Origin: Zelopaecilomyces penicillatus
Lineage: Eukaryota; Ascomycota; Sordariomycetes; Hypocreales; Pseudodiploosporaceae
Length of the DNA: 64,000 nucleotides
Assembly: GCA_005765155.1 (NCBI GenBank)
Contig: VCCP01000005.1
Coordinates: 1,488,001 to 1,552,000, forward strand
Reading direction: 5' to 3'
Under the pieces are notes generated by a model. The model saw only the letters and a list, made by a program, of their open reading frames with translations. It searched no databases and was not told where the DNA came from. Position numbers and translations under genes: made by a program. Position 1 is the first letter of the stretch. Each line of letters starts with the position of its first letter. Below are positions 33,823 to 44,948 of the stretch, in pieces.

Positions 33823-35382
33823 TTACACCAATTGCTCGTGGAGAAGTGTATATCCCACGCTAATGATCACGGTCAGGAGGCCTGGCCATGACAAGCGACT
33901 GAGCAGTGGAGCAGAGCTTTCTTCGCCACCTTTGCTGCCCCCCTTTTTCTCATCCTGAAAACCTTTGGTCGCAGTAAGGCCAGTTTGCTTAGGTTGTGGC
34001 GCACCGGAAGTACCATCCTGACTTGGAGCGGCTGTGGCGGACGGAATGGCAGCCCCTTTGCTCTCAAAGGCAACAACGTTGGAGCCGGTTGAATTGAAGT
34101 CAGTGGCCGCAATACCAATTTCATTATTGATTAGATCGTAGACGACGTAGGCTGATCTCAGAAAGGTATCCCCGAGGAGGTACGGAGAACTCGTTTGGTT
34201 CTGAATTCCAAATGAGCAGACCGATTCGCCCTCGTACAAGCCAGCACCGAAGGTAGGCTGCCGTCCACTGGTAAGATCCACAACTAACTCGTCCATTGTG
34301 ACGTTGATTCGAGGTCCCTGTGACCCAGCAAAGAGAAAGGAGAAGTAACCCGCATTGTTCCCGAATGAACAAGGCAAAACCGCGAGCTGTCTGTCTGAGT
34401 CATAAACTGCGCCGACTTCCTGCCATGCCTGTTCCGCCATATCGGTCGGCAGATATGTCAAAGTCGTGCCCGAATCTAAAACAGCTTCGATGGAGGAAAC
34501 CTCAGTCATCAGAGTATCAGTTCCACTTGAACTAGAAGCCTCGACTGAAAATAAATGGACGGATAAATCATTGAATACGTTATCCTCCCCGGCAATGATT
34601 TTTAGTTTTGTCAAATTGCCAACGTATTTCTCCGTGTCGATTCCACCGAATAAAATGCTGCCTTTGTTGGCGTCCAAATCATTTAGCCACAGACTGTAGG
34701 CAACAGTTTTGATCATTCCGCTCTGCTGCATAGCAACTGGTAAATTTGGGTAGACAATGTTGGTTGTTCCAATAGATGCCTCATTGGAAGCATAACCAAC
34801 CCCAATAAGACCATATGGAAGGGTTGACTTCTTTCCCAAACCCATGGTGAGGTTCTCGACAGTAACACTGCCAATTTGGAAGTCGTCTTGGAAGTAGTCA
34901 CCTCTGGAGTAGCTTTCATCCGCGTAGGTTATATCAAATGCATTGGGGCCAACATTGTCAAATGTGCTGGACTTGTCCGGGTTGACTGTTGAATTTTGTC
35001 ACTACATGCATGCCCATAGAGCTCCGCAAAAATCGGCATCATCAAGAAGGGAATGGTTTCTCTTACAGCTTCCATAGGTGCAGCCAGGGTTAAGTTGTGT
35101 CTTCTCGACGCAGATTTCGGCCTGGGTTGCAGGGACCCAGACATCACTGCTTCCGGTATCTAGCTGAAGAGAAACCTTCTGGCCTGGTGTGCCAATCTTG
35201 ACAGTCGCAAAATAGCCACCGCTTGATGCTTCGTTTGCAACAGATGCTTCGATTGCCGACTCTGCCCGGCGGCTGAGCTCTTTCCCATTATCTCGTTTCT
35301 CAATGTCCCACTGAATTACCTGTCCTCGTGATGTGGCTGCTAGAGTGAAGCCTAAGAGGACGGCTAGACCTGAGCCCTTCAT
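33823..35382 (-). CDS. Yapsin-like GPI-anchored aspartyl protease
   Basis: Exons 35382-35067 and 34985-33823 give 492 residues. It has a signal peptide (GLAVLLGFTLAATSRGQ), a short propeptide with basic sites (EKR and SRR), and the first catalytic motif LQLDTGSSDVW (Asp near residue 75). The second is VLDSGTTLTYLP, near residue 275. Several N-glycosylation sites are present. A Ser/Gly/Pro-rich tail is followed by a hydrophobic end (WPGLLTVIISVGYTLL) typical of a GPI-attachment signal. Such enzymes cleave at the cell surface and remodel wall or secreted proteins. The intron join TYGS|FNPDKSSTFD restores the usual A1 motif. An alternative nearby acceptor at 34994 would create an immediate stop, which decided the choice. 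Confidence 0.9.
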
Positions 35383-37293
35383 GATTACCAAAGGTTGACG
35401 ATGCTGTAGCTGAACGAAGCCAAAAAGAATAGATGATTTGGTGCAAAATCTCGTCCCAGAAGCTTCAGTTACCACTGAGCGGGTGGAAAAGAGACTTTGA
35501 AGGTCTAGTAACAACTAGGGAGATTGTTTGCCAAGGTAGAAAGAAATATCGAACAACAGGAATTGATATTGTAGAGAAACGTAGGCTTTGACAGGATAAG
35601 GAACCGAGGACCCATGAAACATAAAGAAACTGCAGGGGGGGGGATCAACGACGGCAGTATTTGTATAGGATCTACTAGCGAACCTGCCAAGGGGCTGTGA
35701 AGCTTGTGAGGAACCGCTTAGCCGAGCTCATGGCAGTGCAGATTGTCTGCATGGTGGTGGCATTCTGTGAGTTGTTGAAACACTTGAGAGGTTCGAAACA
35801 GTATTGGTGTTCGGCACCAGCGGCACACCAGTGGCACGGATGCTGGCGCGGCTGGGTCGTTATTAGCGCTGAGCACTCGGCAGATTAGTCCGAGAGTGGA
35901 TGGTGGTTGGGCCTAGGGGCCTTTTCAGTGGGCTTTCAGTGGGCTTTCAGTGGGCTTTCAGCGGGCCAACCGGGGGGCTTAGCAGGGAACACCCGACCCA
36001 ACTGTAGACTTTCGGTGTATGTCAGCCTGTATGGAGCATTATTCAATGGATACCTGTAGGCCTCCACTGTAATAGTCCCTGCAAGTCCCCGGGTTGCAGC
36101 GCCCCGTACGCCATCGGGGATCTTCAGGGCTGAAACTTTTCCAAGCGCTCACCACCTTTGACGCCCTCTCAACCCGGATTTCGGTCTTCGGCATGGCCAA
36201 ATTAATTGGCTTGGTATTTATGCCGTTGCCAGATACGATCATACGAAGAATGACGTGAATACGACCCAAGTAGGTAAATACATTTACATTCCCGAAGAAC
36301 GGGCAGATATATCACCGCCATCGACTAGAAAATCAGCAACTTTTATGTTGATGGAACACACATACACCTCTACGCAGAGAAACAACGCAACTGCACTAAT
36401 CGTTGGCCGTTTAGTTAGAGCAATGATACCATTGCGGGATCCTTCATTGGAGAAGCTCTGCAGCTGGAGCGGCGCAGAATTAAAGAAAGAGGGAAGCTCA
36501 ACACAACCCTGCTGTCAATCTTCCTCGCCTCATTATTTTGGTAGCAACCTAAGCAGCCCATTTGCGGGAATTGACAAACCTGAAACCTGCCTATTCCAAA
36601 TTTCCAACAGTTACAGCTTCATGTTCCCGACATATCACTACAAAGAGAAGAGGTCAATGACCGCAAATGAGGCGGCCGATGCCATTCTCTTTGATGGCTA
36701 GCACTTGAGACTGAGCATACCCTGCACGAAGATAAACAGTTGTTGGCACCGATGAGAAGCAAAAGCGCGAGGCAAACTTGCGATCCTCTAGCAACCATTC
36801 CGCAGTGATGGCAAGTTGATGCGATTATCATGCGATGATTTTTTATGTGTTTACCACATCCGATGTTTATAGTAAGGCTATCTATGACATGAATGTGTTC
36901 ACCACGCCTATCATCAAGTGTGAGCTTCAATTTATCGAGATTTTGTGTGGTCATTGTCGGAATATCTATGGAGTCTTTGGCAAGCAGTTTTTCTATGCAT
37001 ATTTTCGCGTGACATGGACAAGTGGAAGGCTAACAGCTATTGGAAGCTGTAAGCAGACTTCCCTTTGGAAATTTACATCTTGCAGCGCTATGAGCTTAGA
37101 TCAACTGACAGTATACAGGATTATGATTGGATTAGTTCGAGACTGCATTTAGGGACCGACTGAACTTGGCGCATGCGTTGGCAGAGCAATGTGGGAAATG
37201 CCCCCTATTTTGGACTATTGAAAGAAGCTCGAATTCAGCAGATCAATGTAAACTCCCCTACTAATCTAGTAATGTGATATGTGGGACATCATG
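35383..37293. other. Intergenic, 1.9 kb
   Basis: This region lies between the yapsin and aminotransferase genes, both minus strand. It holds the yapsin promoter, a short tandem repeat at 35923-35966 and no supportable gene. The longest open frame (36255-36701, plus) has no domain or coding signature. Confidence 0.5.
35923..35966. repeat. Four copies of an 11-bp tandem repeat
   Basis: Four direct copies of tttcagtgggc, the last with one change (tttcagcgggc). They lie about 540 bases upstream of the yapsin start. Confidence 0.9.
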
Positions 37294-38556
37294 TCATGGC
37301 GATAATTCCTTCGCCACGTACTCGCTCAGCCTTTTCAGCGCCTCCTCAAGCACTTCAGTTGCGCACACAAAACCCACACGAACATATCCTGAAAAATCTT
37401 GTCCCTGGCCAAAACACTGTGAGCCTGCAACAAGCAGAACCTTTGTCTTCTCGAGCAGGTCCAGGCAGAAGGCGGCATCATCAACCGGCTTTCCTCCATT
37501 CCGGAACTGAATGAAGGCTGTGGTTCCCGCCGTAGGCGCCAACCAGCTGCAAACGGAGCTGTGACTCTGCACAAAGGCTCCAAGAATCGCCGCATTGTGT
37601 TTCGCAAGGCTGATGTTTCGTTCGAGGAGCGGTGCTCGGACTGCGGGGGAGAGGGCAAAGCGAGCCACTTGGTCGTCCAGCTGTGAAACACTAATGGTTG
37701 TGTAGTCGCGCGCGGAGGCTAGTGTTTCGATTATTTTCTTGTCTCTTGAGGCAACCCAGCCAACTCGAATGCCTGCCAGCGCATATGCTTTAGACATTGA
37801 GCCTGTAACAATGACTTTATCATAACCGAGTGCTGCTGCCGTCGGTGGCATATCGGGGTTGTTCTTGATACCAGCATGGAACAGTGGACGATACACCTCG
37901 TCAGAGAAGAGAATAATGTCCCTCTTTTTCGCAAACTCAGCAAGTTCTGTTAGTACCTTTGTTGGAATTGGTACGCCTGTCGGGTTATTTGGGTTATTGA
38001 TAATGATCATCTGCCATTGAAACTGTCAATAAGTGTCGCAGGGCAGGTTAGGGTTGCGTAAGTTGTTACTTGCCTTGGTGTTCTCCTTGACTAACTCATC
38101 GAGTTCCTTAATATCTGGGATATATCCGTTGCTCTCACGTAGCCTCCATAGGGATACTTCAGCACCCAAACTCTCGGGAACTGAGTATAGTTGCTGATAT
38201 GTAGGATAAACACAGATTACATGGTCTCCTTGTCCCACCAGGGAGTACAGCGCCAAAAAATTGGCACTTATTGCGCCTTGGGTGATGATAATATCATCTG
38301 ATCCAAGCGGTACTGCTGTTCCGCCGCTGACAGCATCGGCGACGAGCTCTCTTAAGACTTCCGAGCCAAGGATAGCTCCGTACGTGAGCTTGATGCCGGT
38401 ATCAATTGGACTGGAGGCCTGCTTATCTGTCGATAAGCGAACTAGCTCATCAACGGAAATGGAGGACACACAGGTTTCGGCAACGTTGAGAACACCTGGC
38501 GTGACCTCATAAGTATCCATCCATCTCTCCACCTCGAACGGCTCTAGGCGCACCAT
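37294..38556 (-). CDS. PLP-dependent aminotransferase, class I/II fold
   Basis: Exons 38556-38074 and 38010-37294 give 399 residues. Motifs of fold-type I aminotransferases are clear: ITQGAISANFLALYSLVGQG, NNPNNPTG, DEVYRPLF, and the PLP lysine in VTGSMSKAYALAGIRVGW (Lys near residue 235). The sequence resembles the fungal group often labelled capreomycidine synthase-like, but the true substrate is unknown and no biosynthetic cluster surrounds it. The only intron starts AAG|GCAAGT, a GC-AG intron; it keeps the frame at NTK|MIIINN. The start was chosen at MVRLEPFEVERW, since the upstream extension looks unconserved. Confidence 0.88.
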
Positions 38557-39828
38557 GATTGCGGACTTAGAGAATAAGAATGTCTTTATAAGACGGAGCA
38601 AGAAGCGTAGAAACAGCCGTGGCTAACAAAGCTCTACTGGGTCGAAGGGAAACGCTGCTTCTTTATTATTGACTGCGGCCCCACATCGGGACATAACGAT
38701 GGCACTCCTCACGGGATGCGTTATGTGGCTGTCTGGACGCAGGGTCCAACCATGATAAGATAGATTGAAGAGGGCGCGCCCTTATATGCGGGTGAGTGCG
38801 AGTAGTGTTCACGGTATATCCAATCAGATCATACGTTTAGTTGCACGACTAGCATCAAACTGCCCCAGGTATAACGATCGAGGCCCTGTATCTATAAGAT
38901 GGACACCATGAGATGCAGGCAAACCATGCGGAGCAACGGCAAAATACCAATTGTGTGGATGCCGGCGGGCCTCTTCAACCTCAACATGGTTGATGAACCA
39001 TATAGCAGAGTTACATATATTGATTTGGTAACCACATAAGTACCTACCTAATAGAGCTATAAGACACACGCACACTCACACTGCCCACTTTCCACAAACG
39101 GGTAAGCCGTGGAACGCAAACTATTGGCCGTAGACTAGACCGCCATTGCTCGCCGGACCGTCGTGCACAGCATAGCTCATCGTTTCGCATATCCATTCGG
39201 AGAGTTACCCTAACACCCCTATATCCACGTTGTTAAGTCAGACTAACATGGTATTTGAATGGAAACTTGAAGGGGCCTGTTGCATAACTATAAGACGCAA
39301 TAGTGAAGGTTGAGAGGATATCGGCATTCGGGAATGTTGACACGAGTCAGGTCACATGTTGGCCACACATAGACGTGTGGTGAACTGGTGGCGAACTGGG
39401 CTGGTTGGCTGGCTTGAAGAATCTCATGGCAACCCCACTAGGGAGGTCCCCACATAAGTTCTGTAGCACGTGCGTTGCGACCTTTGAGTTACAAAATGAC
39501 CCAATCAACGAGCGGCTGAGATGTGTACTTTGCATTGCACCGCTTCTTTGGTGGTCAAGCTTGTACTGTCTGAACATGCAGGCACAGCCATTGGGGTGAG
39601 ACACGTCGCGGCTGATTGGCTGGCACGCACCAAGGTACCTGTCAGTCCCCAGGCTTCCCCCATCTTTGAGCGTCGGTAACGGAGTACGTTATGCACGCAG
39701 CTTCAGGCCGCCGACTCAACGTCGTCATTCCTCCATCCACTCTGCAGAGTGCTGCAATTCCGCCACCGCTCTCCTCTGCCATCAGCCCTCATCTCACGGT
39801 CGCTATTGAGCGTCTATCCCATACCGCC
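38557..39828. promoter_or_regulatory. Divergent region, aminotransferase / ABC gene
   Basis: 1.27 kb between two divergent starts, so both promoters must lie here. No gene is supported and no specific binding site was identified. Confidence 0.4.
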
Positions 39829-42800
39829 ATGGCTCCTCGTACTGGCCTCAAGAGCTTGCTGGCCGGAGCCATGACGCTTCTGCCAGCGCTGGTTGCGGGC
39901 TATGCGAACGCGAGCTATTCCAGCAATGACATGCTCCGAGCCCAGCTTGCTCTCATGAACGACCGCCCTGCAGATTGCCCGCCATGGTAAGAATCAGTCT
40001 TGGACAATATCATTCCGCCCTTTTATGGACACCGGGCAGCTATTAACGGCAGGCTACAGCTTCAACTGCCTTTTACCGGCCCACAACTGCACCCAGTATG
40101 CCGGCTGCAACGAATTCAACGGGAAATGCAACTGTCCAGATGGATTCGGAGGTGACGATTGCCTCGAGCCTCGTACGTATATGGTCCTGGCCCACCATGG
40201 CTATGTAATCTGATGCGACCTGGGCTAACCTCGAATCCCAACATCTCTAGTGTGTGGATCTCTTGCCCGTGGCAAAGACCGGCCGATGCGCTCCGGTGAT
40301 TCTTGCAAATGCGACGAAGGCTGGACCGGCATCAACTGCAATGTCTGCACAGAGAATAAGGCTTGTAACGCGTTAATGGAGACCGGCAGTGGCGGAGTCT
40401 GCTACCAGAATGGCGAGCTCGTCAAAGCTAACCACCAAATCTGTGATGTCACCAACAAGAAAATTGGCGATCTACTTGGCAAGCAGCGGCCCGAGGTTAC
40501 CTTCAAATGCAGAGAAGACGATTCTACATGTGACTTTCAGTGTTAGTACTTCCAATGGTTCTTTCTCCCAATTGCTGTTAACTAACAAGCCCGGATTAGT
40601 CTGGATTGACCGTGTTGAATCTTTCTACTGCCATCTGTCCGATTGCGATTCGGGTGCTTATTATGGGGAGACAAAAAACACGACCTCGTATAAGTGCGAC
40701 CATATCACCTGTAGCTGTATCCCTGGCCGCATGATGTGTGGCAAAGATGGTTCACTCGATTTAACCGACTTTCTCGACCAGATGATCAAAGGCCCTGGCA
40801 AATTCGAATGCACTCAAAAGGGTGGTGGCGCGCATGACTGTGCTTTCAAGGAGCCTGAGATGGACAACCTCATCATCAGCCTCATTGGTGATTCTAGCAT
40901 CCTTCTGGACTGCCAAGCAGGCGAATGTCTGTATGAAACGGAGGTGCCTGGATACAAGCGTCCAGTGAAACAAATCAACACGCCTCTTATTGCGAGCGTG
41001 ATTGCAGGCTGCGCATTGTTTCTGGCCGCTGTTATCATTTTGACTTGGTATCTCTCGCGCCGCAGGCTTAGATATGCAGCCATACGTCTGGAGGATTCGG
41101 ATGATGAGAGCACGAAGCTGATGGCTGACCACAAACCGGCGACCTTATACTTTGAGAATGTCACTTACAATCTGAATAGTAAGAACATTCTTTCTGGAAT
41201 CCAGGGATCCTGTCACCCGGGCGAAGTAACAGCCATCATGGGTGCATCAGGTGCAGGCAAGACTACTTTCTTGGATATCTTGGCCCGAAAGAATAAACGA
41301 GGACAGGTCGGCGGTGACTTTTACGTCAACGGCGAAAAGGTCGGCGATTCTGATTACAAAAATGTTGTGGGATTTGTTGACCAAGAGGATACAATGCTGC
41401 CTACGCTCACGGTCCACGAGACTATCCTTAACAGTGCACTCTTGCGTCTCCCCCGTGACATGGGACGCACAGCGAAGGAACAGAGAGTGATCGAAGTTGA
41501 AAAGGAACTGGGGATCTACCATATCCGCGATTCACTCATTGGTTCAGAAGAGGGCAAAGGTCGAGGAATCTCCGGTGGTGAGAAACGACGTGTCGGTATT
41601 GCCTGCGAACTCGTAACCAGCCCATCAATCCTATTCCTCGATGAGCCTACGAGCGGTCTTGATGCTTACAATGCGTACAATGTTATCGAATGTCTTGTCA
41701 CACTGGCTAAGAACTACAAGCGAACGGTCATTTTCACTATTCATCAGCCACGCTCTAACATTGTTGCTCTCTTCGACAGGCTTATTCTTCTGGCTCAAGG
41801 AAAGACGGTATACTCAGGACCTTTCCATCAATGCCAGGCATACTTTGACGATATTGGCTATGAATGCCCACCTGGTTTTAACATTGCCGACTACTTGGTT
41901 GATCTCACTATGCACGCTGGAAACACTCAATTCGTCGATGATGGCAGTGTTGCTGCGGATGCGGCTAGCGTTGGACCGAGCAGTACCAGAGCTGTGAAGT
42001 CCATAGCCAGTATTTCTGGAGGCAGCACGGGCGAAGATAGCAGCTCCCTTAGACCCAAAAACCGGCGCCGAGACTCTGTTAGAATCCGACAAGAACGAGA
42101 GCTGTTCACGCGACGAAGGCAAACAACAGACACCGCAGCTTCCTCAGATGCTGGTGGTGAAGGCGCCAGCTCCTATAGGCTTCAGGCAAACCCTAGCAGT
42201 TCTCTATCCGGTCATCTGCCTGAAGATCCCCATGATCTGCCACCATCGGCCGTGACTGGAACAGACCTTGATATCATGACCCATGCATTTACCCAGTCAG
42301 ATATCGCTGCAAGCACTCACGATGAGATTCAGCAGGCCATTGCCGTGGCAGAGAATGCAAATGGTCGCAACGCAAACGGATACAATCCAGAAGGGCCCAA
42401 TATTTATACCAGTGCCGTCGGCAAAGGCTACGACCGAGTTGGTTATCTTCGCCAATTTATCATCCTTTCACAGAGGACGTGGAAAAATCTGTACCGAAAC
42501 CCAATGCTTATGCTCACGCACTATGCCATTGCCATCATCCTAGCGGTTTTCTCTGGTTACCTCTTTTATGGGCTCACTGATGACATTCCCGGATTTCAAA
42601 ATCGTCTCGGTCTTTTCTTTTTCCTCTTGGCCTTGTTTGGCTTCAGTACGCTCACAAGTTTGAATGTGTTCGCTTCCGAACGACTTCTCTTCGTGCGAGA
42701 ACGAGCCAATGGTTACTACTCTCCAGCAACTTACTTCGCTGCCAAGGTCCTCTTTGATATAGTTCCGTTGAGAATCATCCCGCCAATCCTCATGGGCTCC

Positions 42801-43274
42801 ATTATCTACCCAATGACTGGCTTGGTCGCCGATGGAGAGCACTTCTTTAGATTCATGATGGTGTTGGTCCTGTTTAATCTGGCAGCCGCTGCGATTTGCC
42901 TCTTCATTGGCATAATCTGCAAGGACGGTGGCGTGGCTAATTTGATTGGCAGCTTGGTGATGTTGTTCAGTCTGCTCTTCGCAGGCTTTCTTCTCAATCA
43001 CGATGCTACTCCCAAAGGCGCACTTTGGCTCCAAACATTTTCAATCTTTCACTACGGCTTTGAGTCATTGATTGTTAATGAGGTGCTTGAGCTCACCCTT
43101 GTCGATAAGAAATACGGCTTAGACATCACAGTACCAGGAGCTGCCATTCTTAGCTCTTTTGGTTTCCAGAACGGCGAGCTGTGGGCAGACATTAGAAACT
43201 TGGGCATTTTTGCTGCGGCCTTTATCGTTTTGGCATATGGCGCAATGCATATTCTTTTGGTAGAGAGACGATAA
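39829..43274 (+). CDS. ADP1: ABCG half-transporter with EGF-like ectodomain
   Basis: Exons 39829-39986, 40060-40172, 40251-40541 and 40600-43274 give 1078 residues. It has a signal peptide (TLLPALVAGYANA), then a long Cys-rich ectodomain with EGF-like blocks (CNEFNGKCNCPDGFGGDDC, CKCDEGWTGINC). A first membrane segment lies near residue 315. The nucleotide-binding domain contains GASGAGKTT, the signature ISGGEKRR, FLDEPTSGLD and IHQPRS. A Ser-rich linker follows, then six membrane segments to the end. This is the layout of yeast Adp1 and related fungal ABCG proteins; the cargo is unknown. The symbol is by resemblance to ADP1. The three small exons were placed by phase and cysteine pattern. 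Confidence 0.9.
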
Positions 43275-43708
43275 AACGGCAATTGGGTGAGGGTGTTGAA
43301 GATGCATCTCTCAAAGAAGCTGTACGTACGCGGGATTTTGATCATCATCCTTCCGCTTGAATTCATCATATCGGAGTTTATTGGCGCATGATCGGGAATG
43401 TTTATATCATGTCCCGGCACTCTCACTCATTTTTTAGCAACACAGGGCACGCATTCATACATTAGGTTGTTTTTAAGCAGAAATATTGTACTTTTAGTTA
43501 GATTGGACATGGAGCCTTGTTCTTTTCCGTATACGATTCATAGACATTGGACCCACCATATCTGTTGAATTTAAGTTTCAGGTTCCAAGACTTGAATACG
43601 TGTGGTCGTTGATATCTTTGTTTCAGATAATGTGCTATTATACAACATCGTTGAATCTACATCCATTACATTACAGATTCGTCATAAGCCCAAGCCGCAT
43701 ACCCTTTT
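43275..43708. other. Convergent intergenic region
   Basis: 3' flanks of the ABC transporter gene and of PET123. Nothing further is recognised. Confidence 0.5.
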
Positions 43709-44626
43709 TTACTCCATCTTGCCGCCAGTGAACTCTTCCGCAATTCTCTTCTGTCGTTTTACAGAGCGGTCATACTCTGATTCGTAGTAATCCATGACCT
43801 TTGTAGAGGTCCCTGTAGTTGATTCCATCATGTTGGCAATTGATGGGGGTTTGCCGTATGTGCCCCAAGTATTCTCTGTGGCGCCATAACGGCTTACCGC
43901 CTGGCTCTGCTTTCTGAAGTAATCCTCGGTGAAGATCTTGTCGATTTCCGCCTTAAGCTCATTCTCGTGGACGATGAAATTGGAGGCATTGATGTATAGC
44001 TCCATGAGGGCATCCCGTCTCGCCTCATATTTAGCCTTTTCCTTCGCCACAACTTTGGTGCGGCTACGATCCGCACGAGAGAAGCGCTCTGGATCAGGGT
44101 ACACCTTGGTGTCGAGGATAGCATCTAAGACTGTACCACGGGTGAGGCGATCATCCTCACGCTCTGGCGCAGCGGCAGCCTTGTTGTGCTCCTCAAATTT
44201 ACGACTAACACGAGCGTTGCGGATTTTATCGCTCTTCGTCCTACGAGTCCACAGAGACTTTAGACCCTCCTCGAGATTGGCTCTCCTGGTATCGGCCAAC
44301 TCAGCTTTCCATCGCTGAGTTTCATTTGCTGGCTCTCGGGCTTTGGCTGGCTTAGGAGCGGTTTTCTGAAGATACTCGGGTCGTATCTTGTGGTCTCCTT
44401 CCTTGCGTGGGAACACCTCACGCGGCACAGGGAGATGACCCCTTACTCGCGGAGGCTTAACTTCATCGGCTTGAGACTGAGGAGGCGTTGGAAGTCGTAT
44501 GTAGGAGGGGGATTGTGGTGGGACATTGTTTGAGAAGACGGCTGGAGTCGTTGAGAAGCTTCGTGTCGCCGAGGACAAATGGCGCACTGACGGTCGCAAG
44601 CAGGACCAAGTAGGTTGGAGCGACAT
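43709..44626 (-). CDS. PET123: Mitochondrial small-subunit protein mS26 (Pet123-like)
   Basis: A single-exon frame; from the chosen ATG (MSLQPTWSCLRPSVRHLSSA) it is 305 residues. The first 40 residues look like a mitochondrial presequence rich in Arg and Ser. A mid-protein helical region follows. The segment LYINASNFIVHENELKAEID matches the Pet123 segment in yeast (NEFIVTE and IDK in the same order), which decided the name. The C-terminal part (NTWGTYGKPPSIANMM) is conserved in filamentous fungi. It would be a structural protein of the small mitoribosomal subunit. An in-frame ATG 8 codons upstream is an alternative start. It is head to head with NOG2. Confidence 0.78.
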   Translation of the reverse strand: MSLQPTWSCLRPSVRHLSSATRSFSTTPAVFSNNVPPQSPSYIRLPTPPQSQADEVKPPRVRGHLPVPREVFPRKEGDHKIRPEYLQKTAPKPAKAREPANETQRWKAELADTRRANLEEGLKSLWTRRTKSDKIRNARVSRKFEEHNKAAAAPEREDDRLTRGTVLDAILDTKVYPDPERFSRADRSRTKVVAKEKAKYEARRDALMELYINASNFIVHENELKAEIDKIFTEDYFRKQSQAVSRYGATENTWGTYGKPPSIANMMESTTGTSTKVMDYYESEYDRSVKRQKRIAEEFTGGKME

Positions 44627-44948
44627 TTTTGGCAATGGCAAACAGCGCAATGGAGATGATGCCTGTGCTGAGGTTTGGAGCTGTTGCTACACCGGCCTAT
44701 CGCGCCGTACTGAAAATTGTCCCTGAGAGGCTACACCCGGAACGAACCCGGAATATTTGGCTCCGATGCAACCCCTGTTTCTTAAGTTCCGACCTAGCAA
44801 GACCTCGCCCAGCCACGCGCCTGCAGCAAGGTGGGGCAGCTTCGAAGAAAAAAAAAGTAGTTGATAAAGCAGTCAATCAGCACTTTTTTCCTCCATACTA
44901 AACTTTTCCCCGGTGTCTCGTTCTGTCAACGAGCCGATCATCGCCACC
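44627..44948. promoter_or_regulatory. Shared 322-bp divergent promoter PET123/NOG2
   Basis: Only 322 bases separate the start codons of a mitoribosomal gene and a ribosome-assembly GTPase gene, so their promoters must be adjacent or shared. A pyrimidine stretch precedes the NOG2 start, which has a good context (gccaccatgg). No specific factor site could be named. Confidence 0.5.

Noticed and set aside
36255..36701. 148-codon plus-strand open frame
   Set aside because: No domain, no coding-like composition, and no splice or start context; probably chance.
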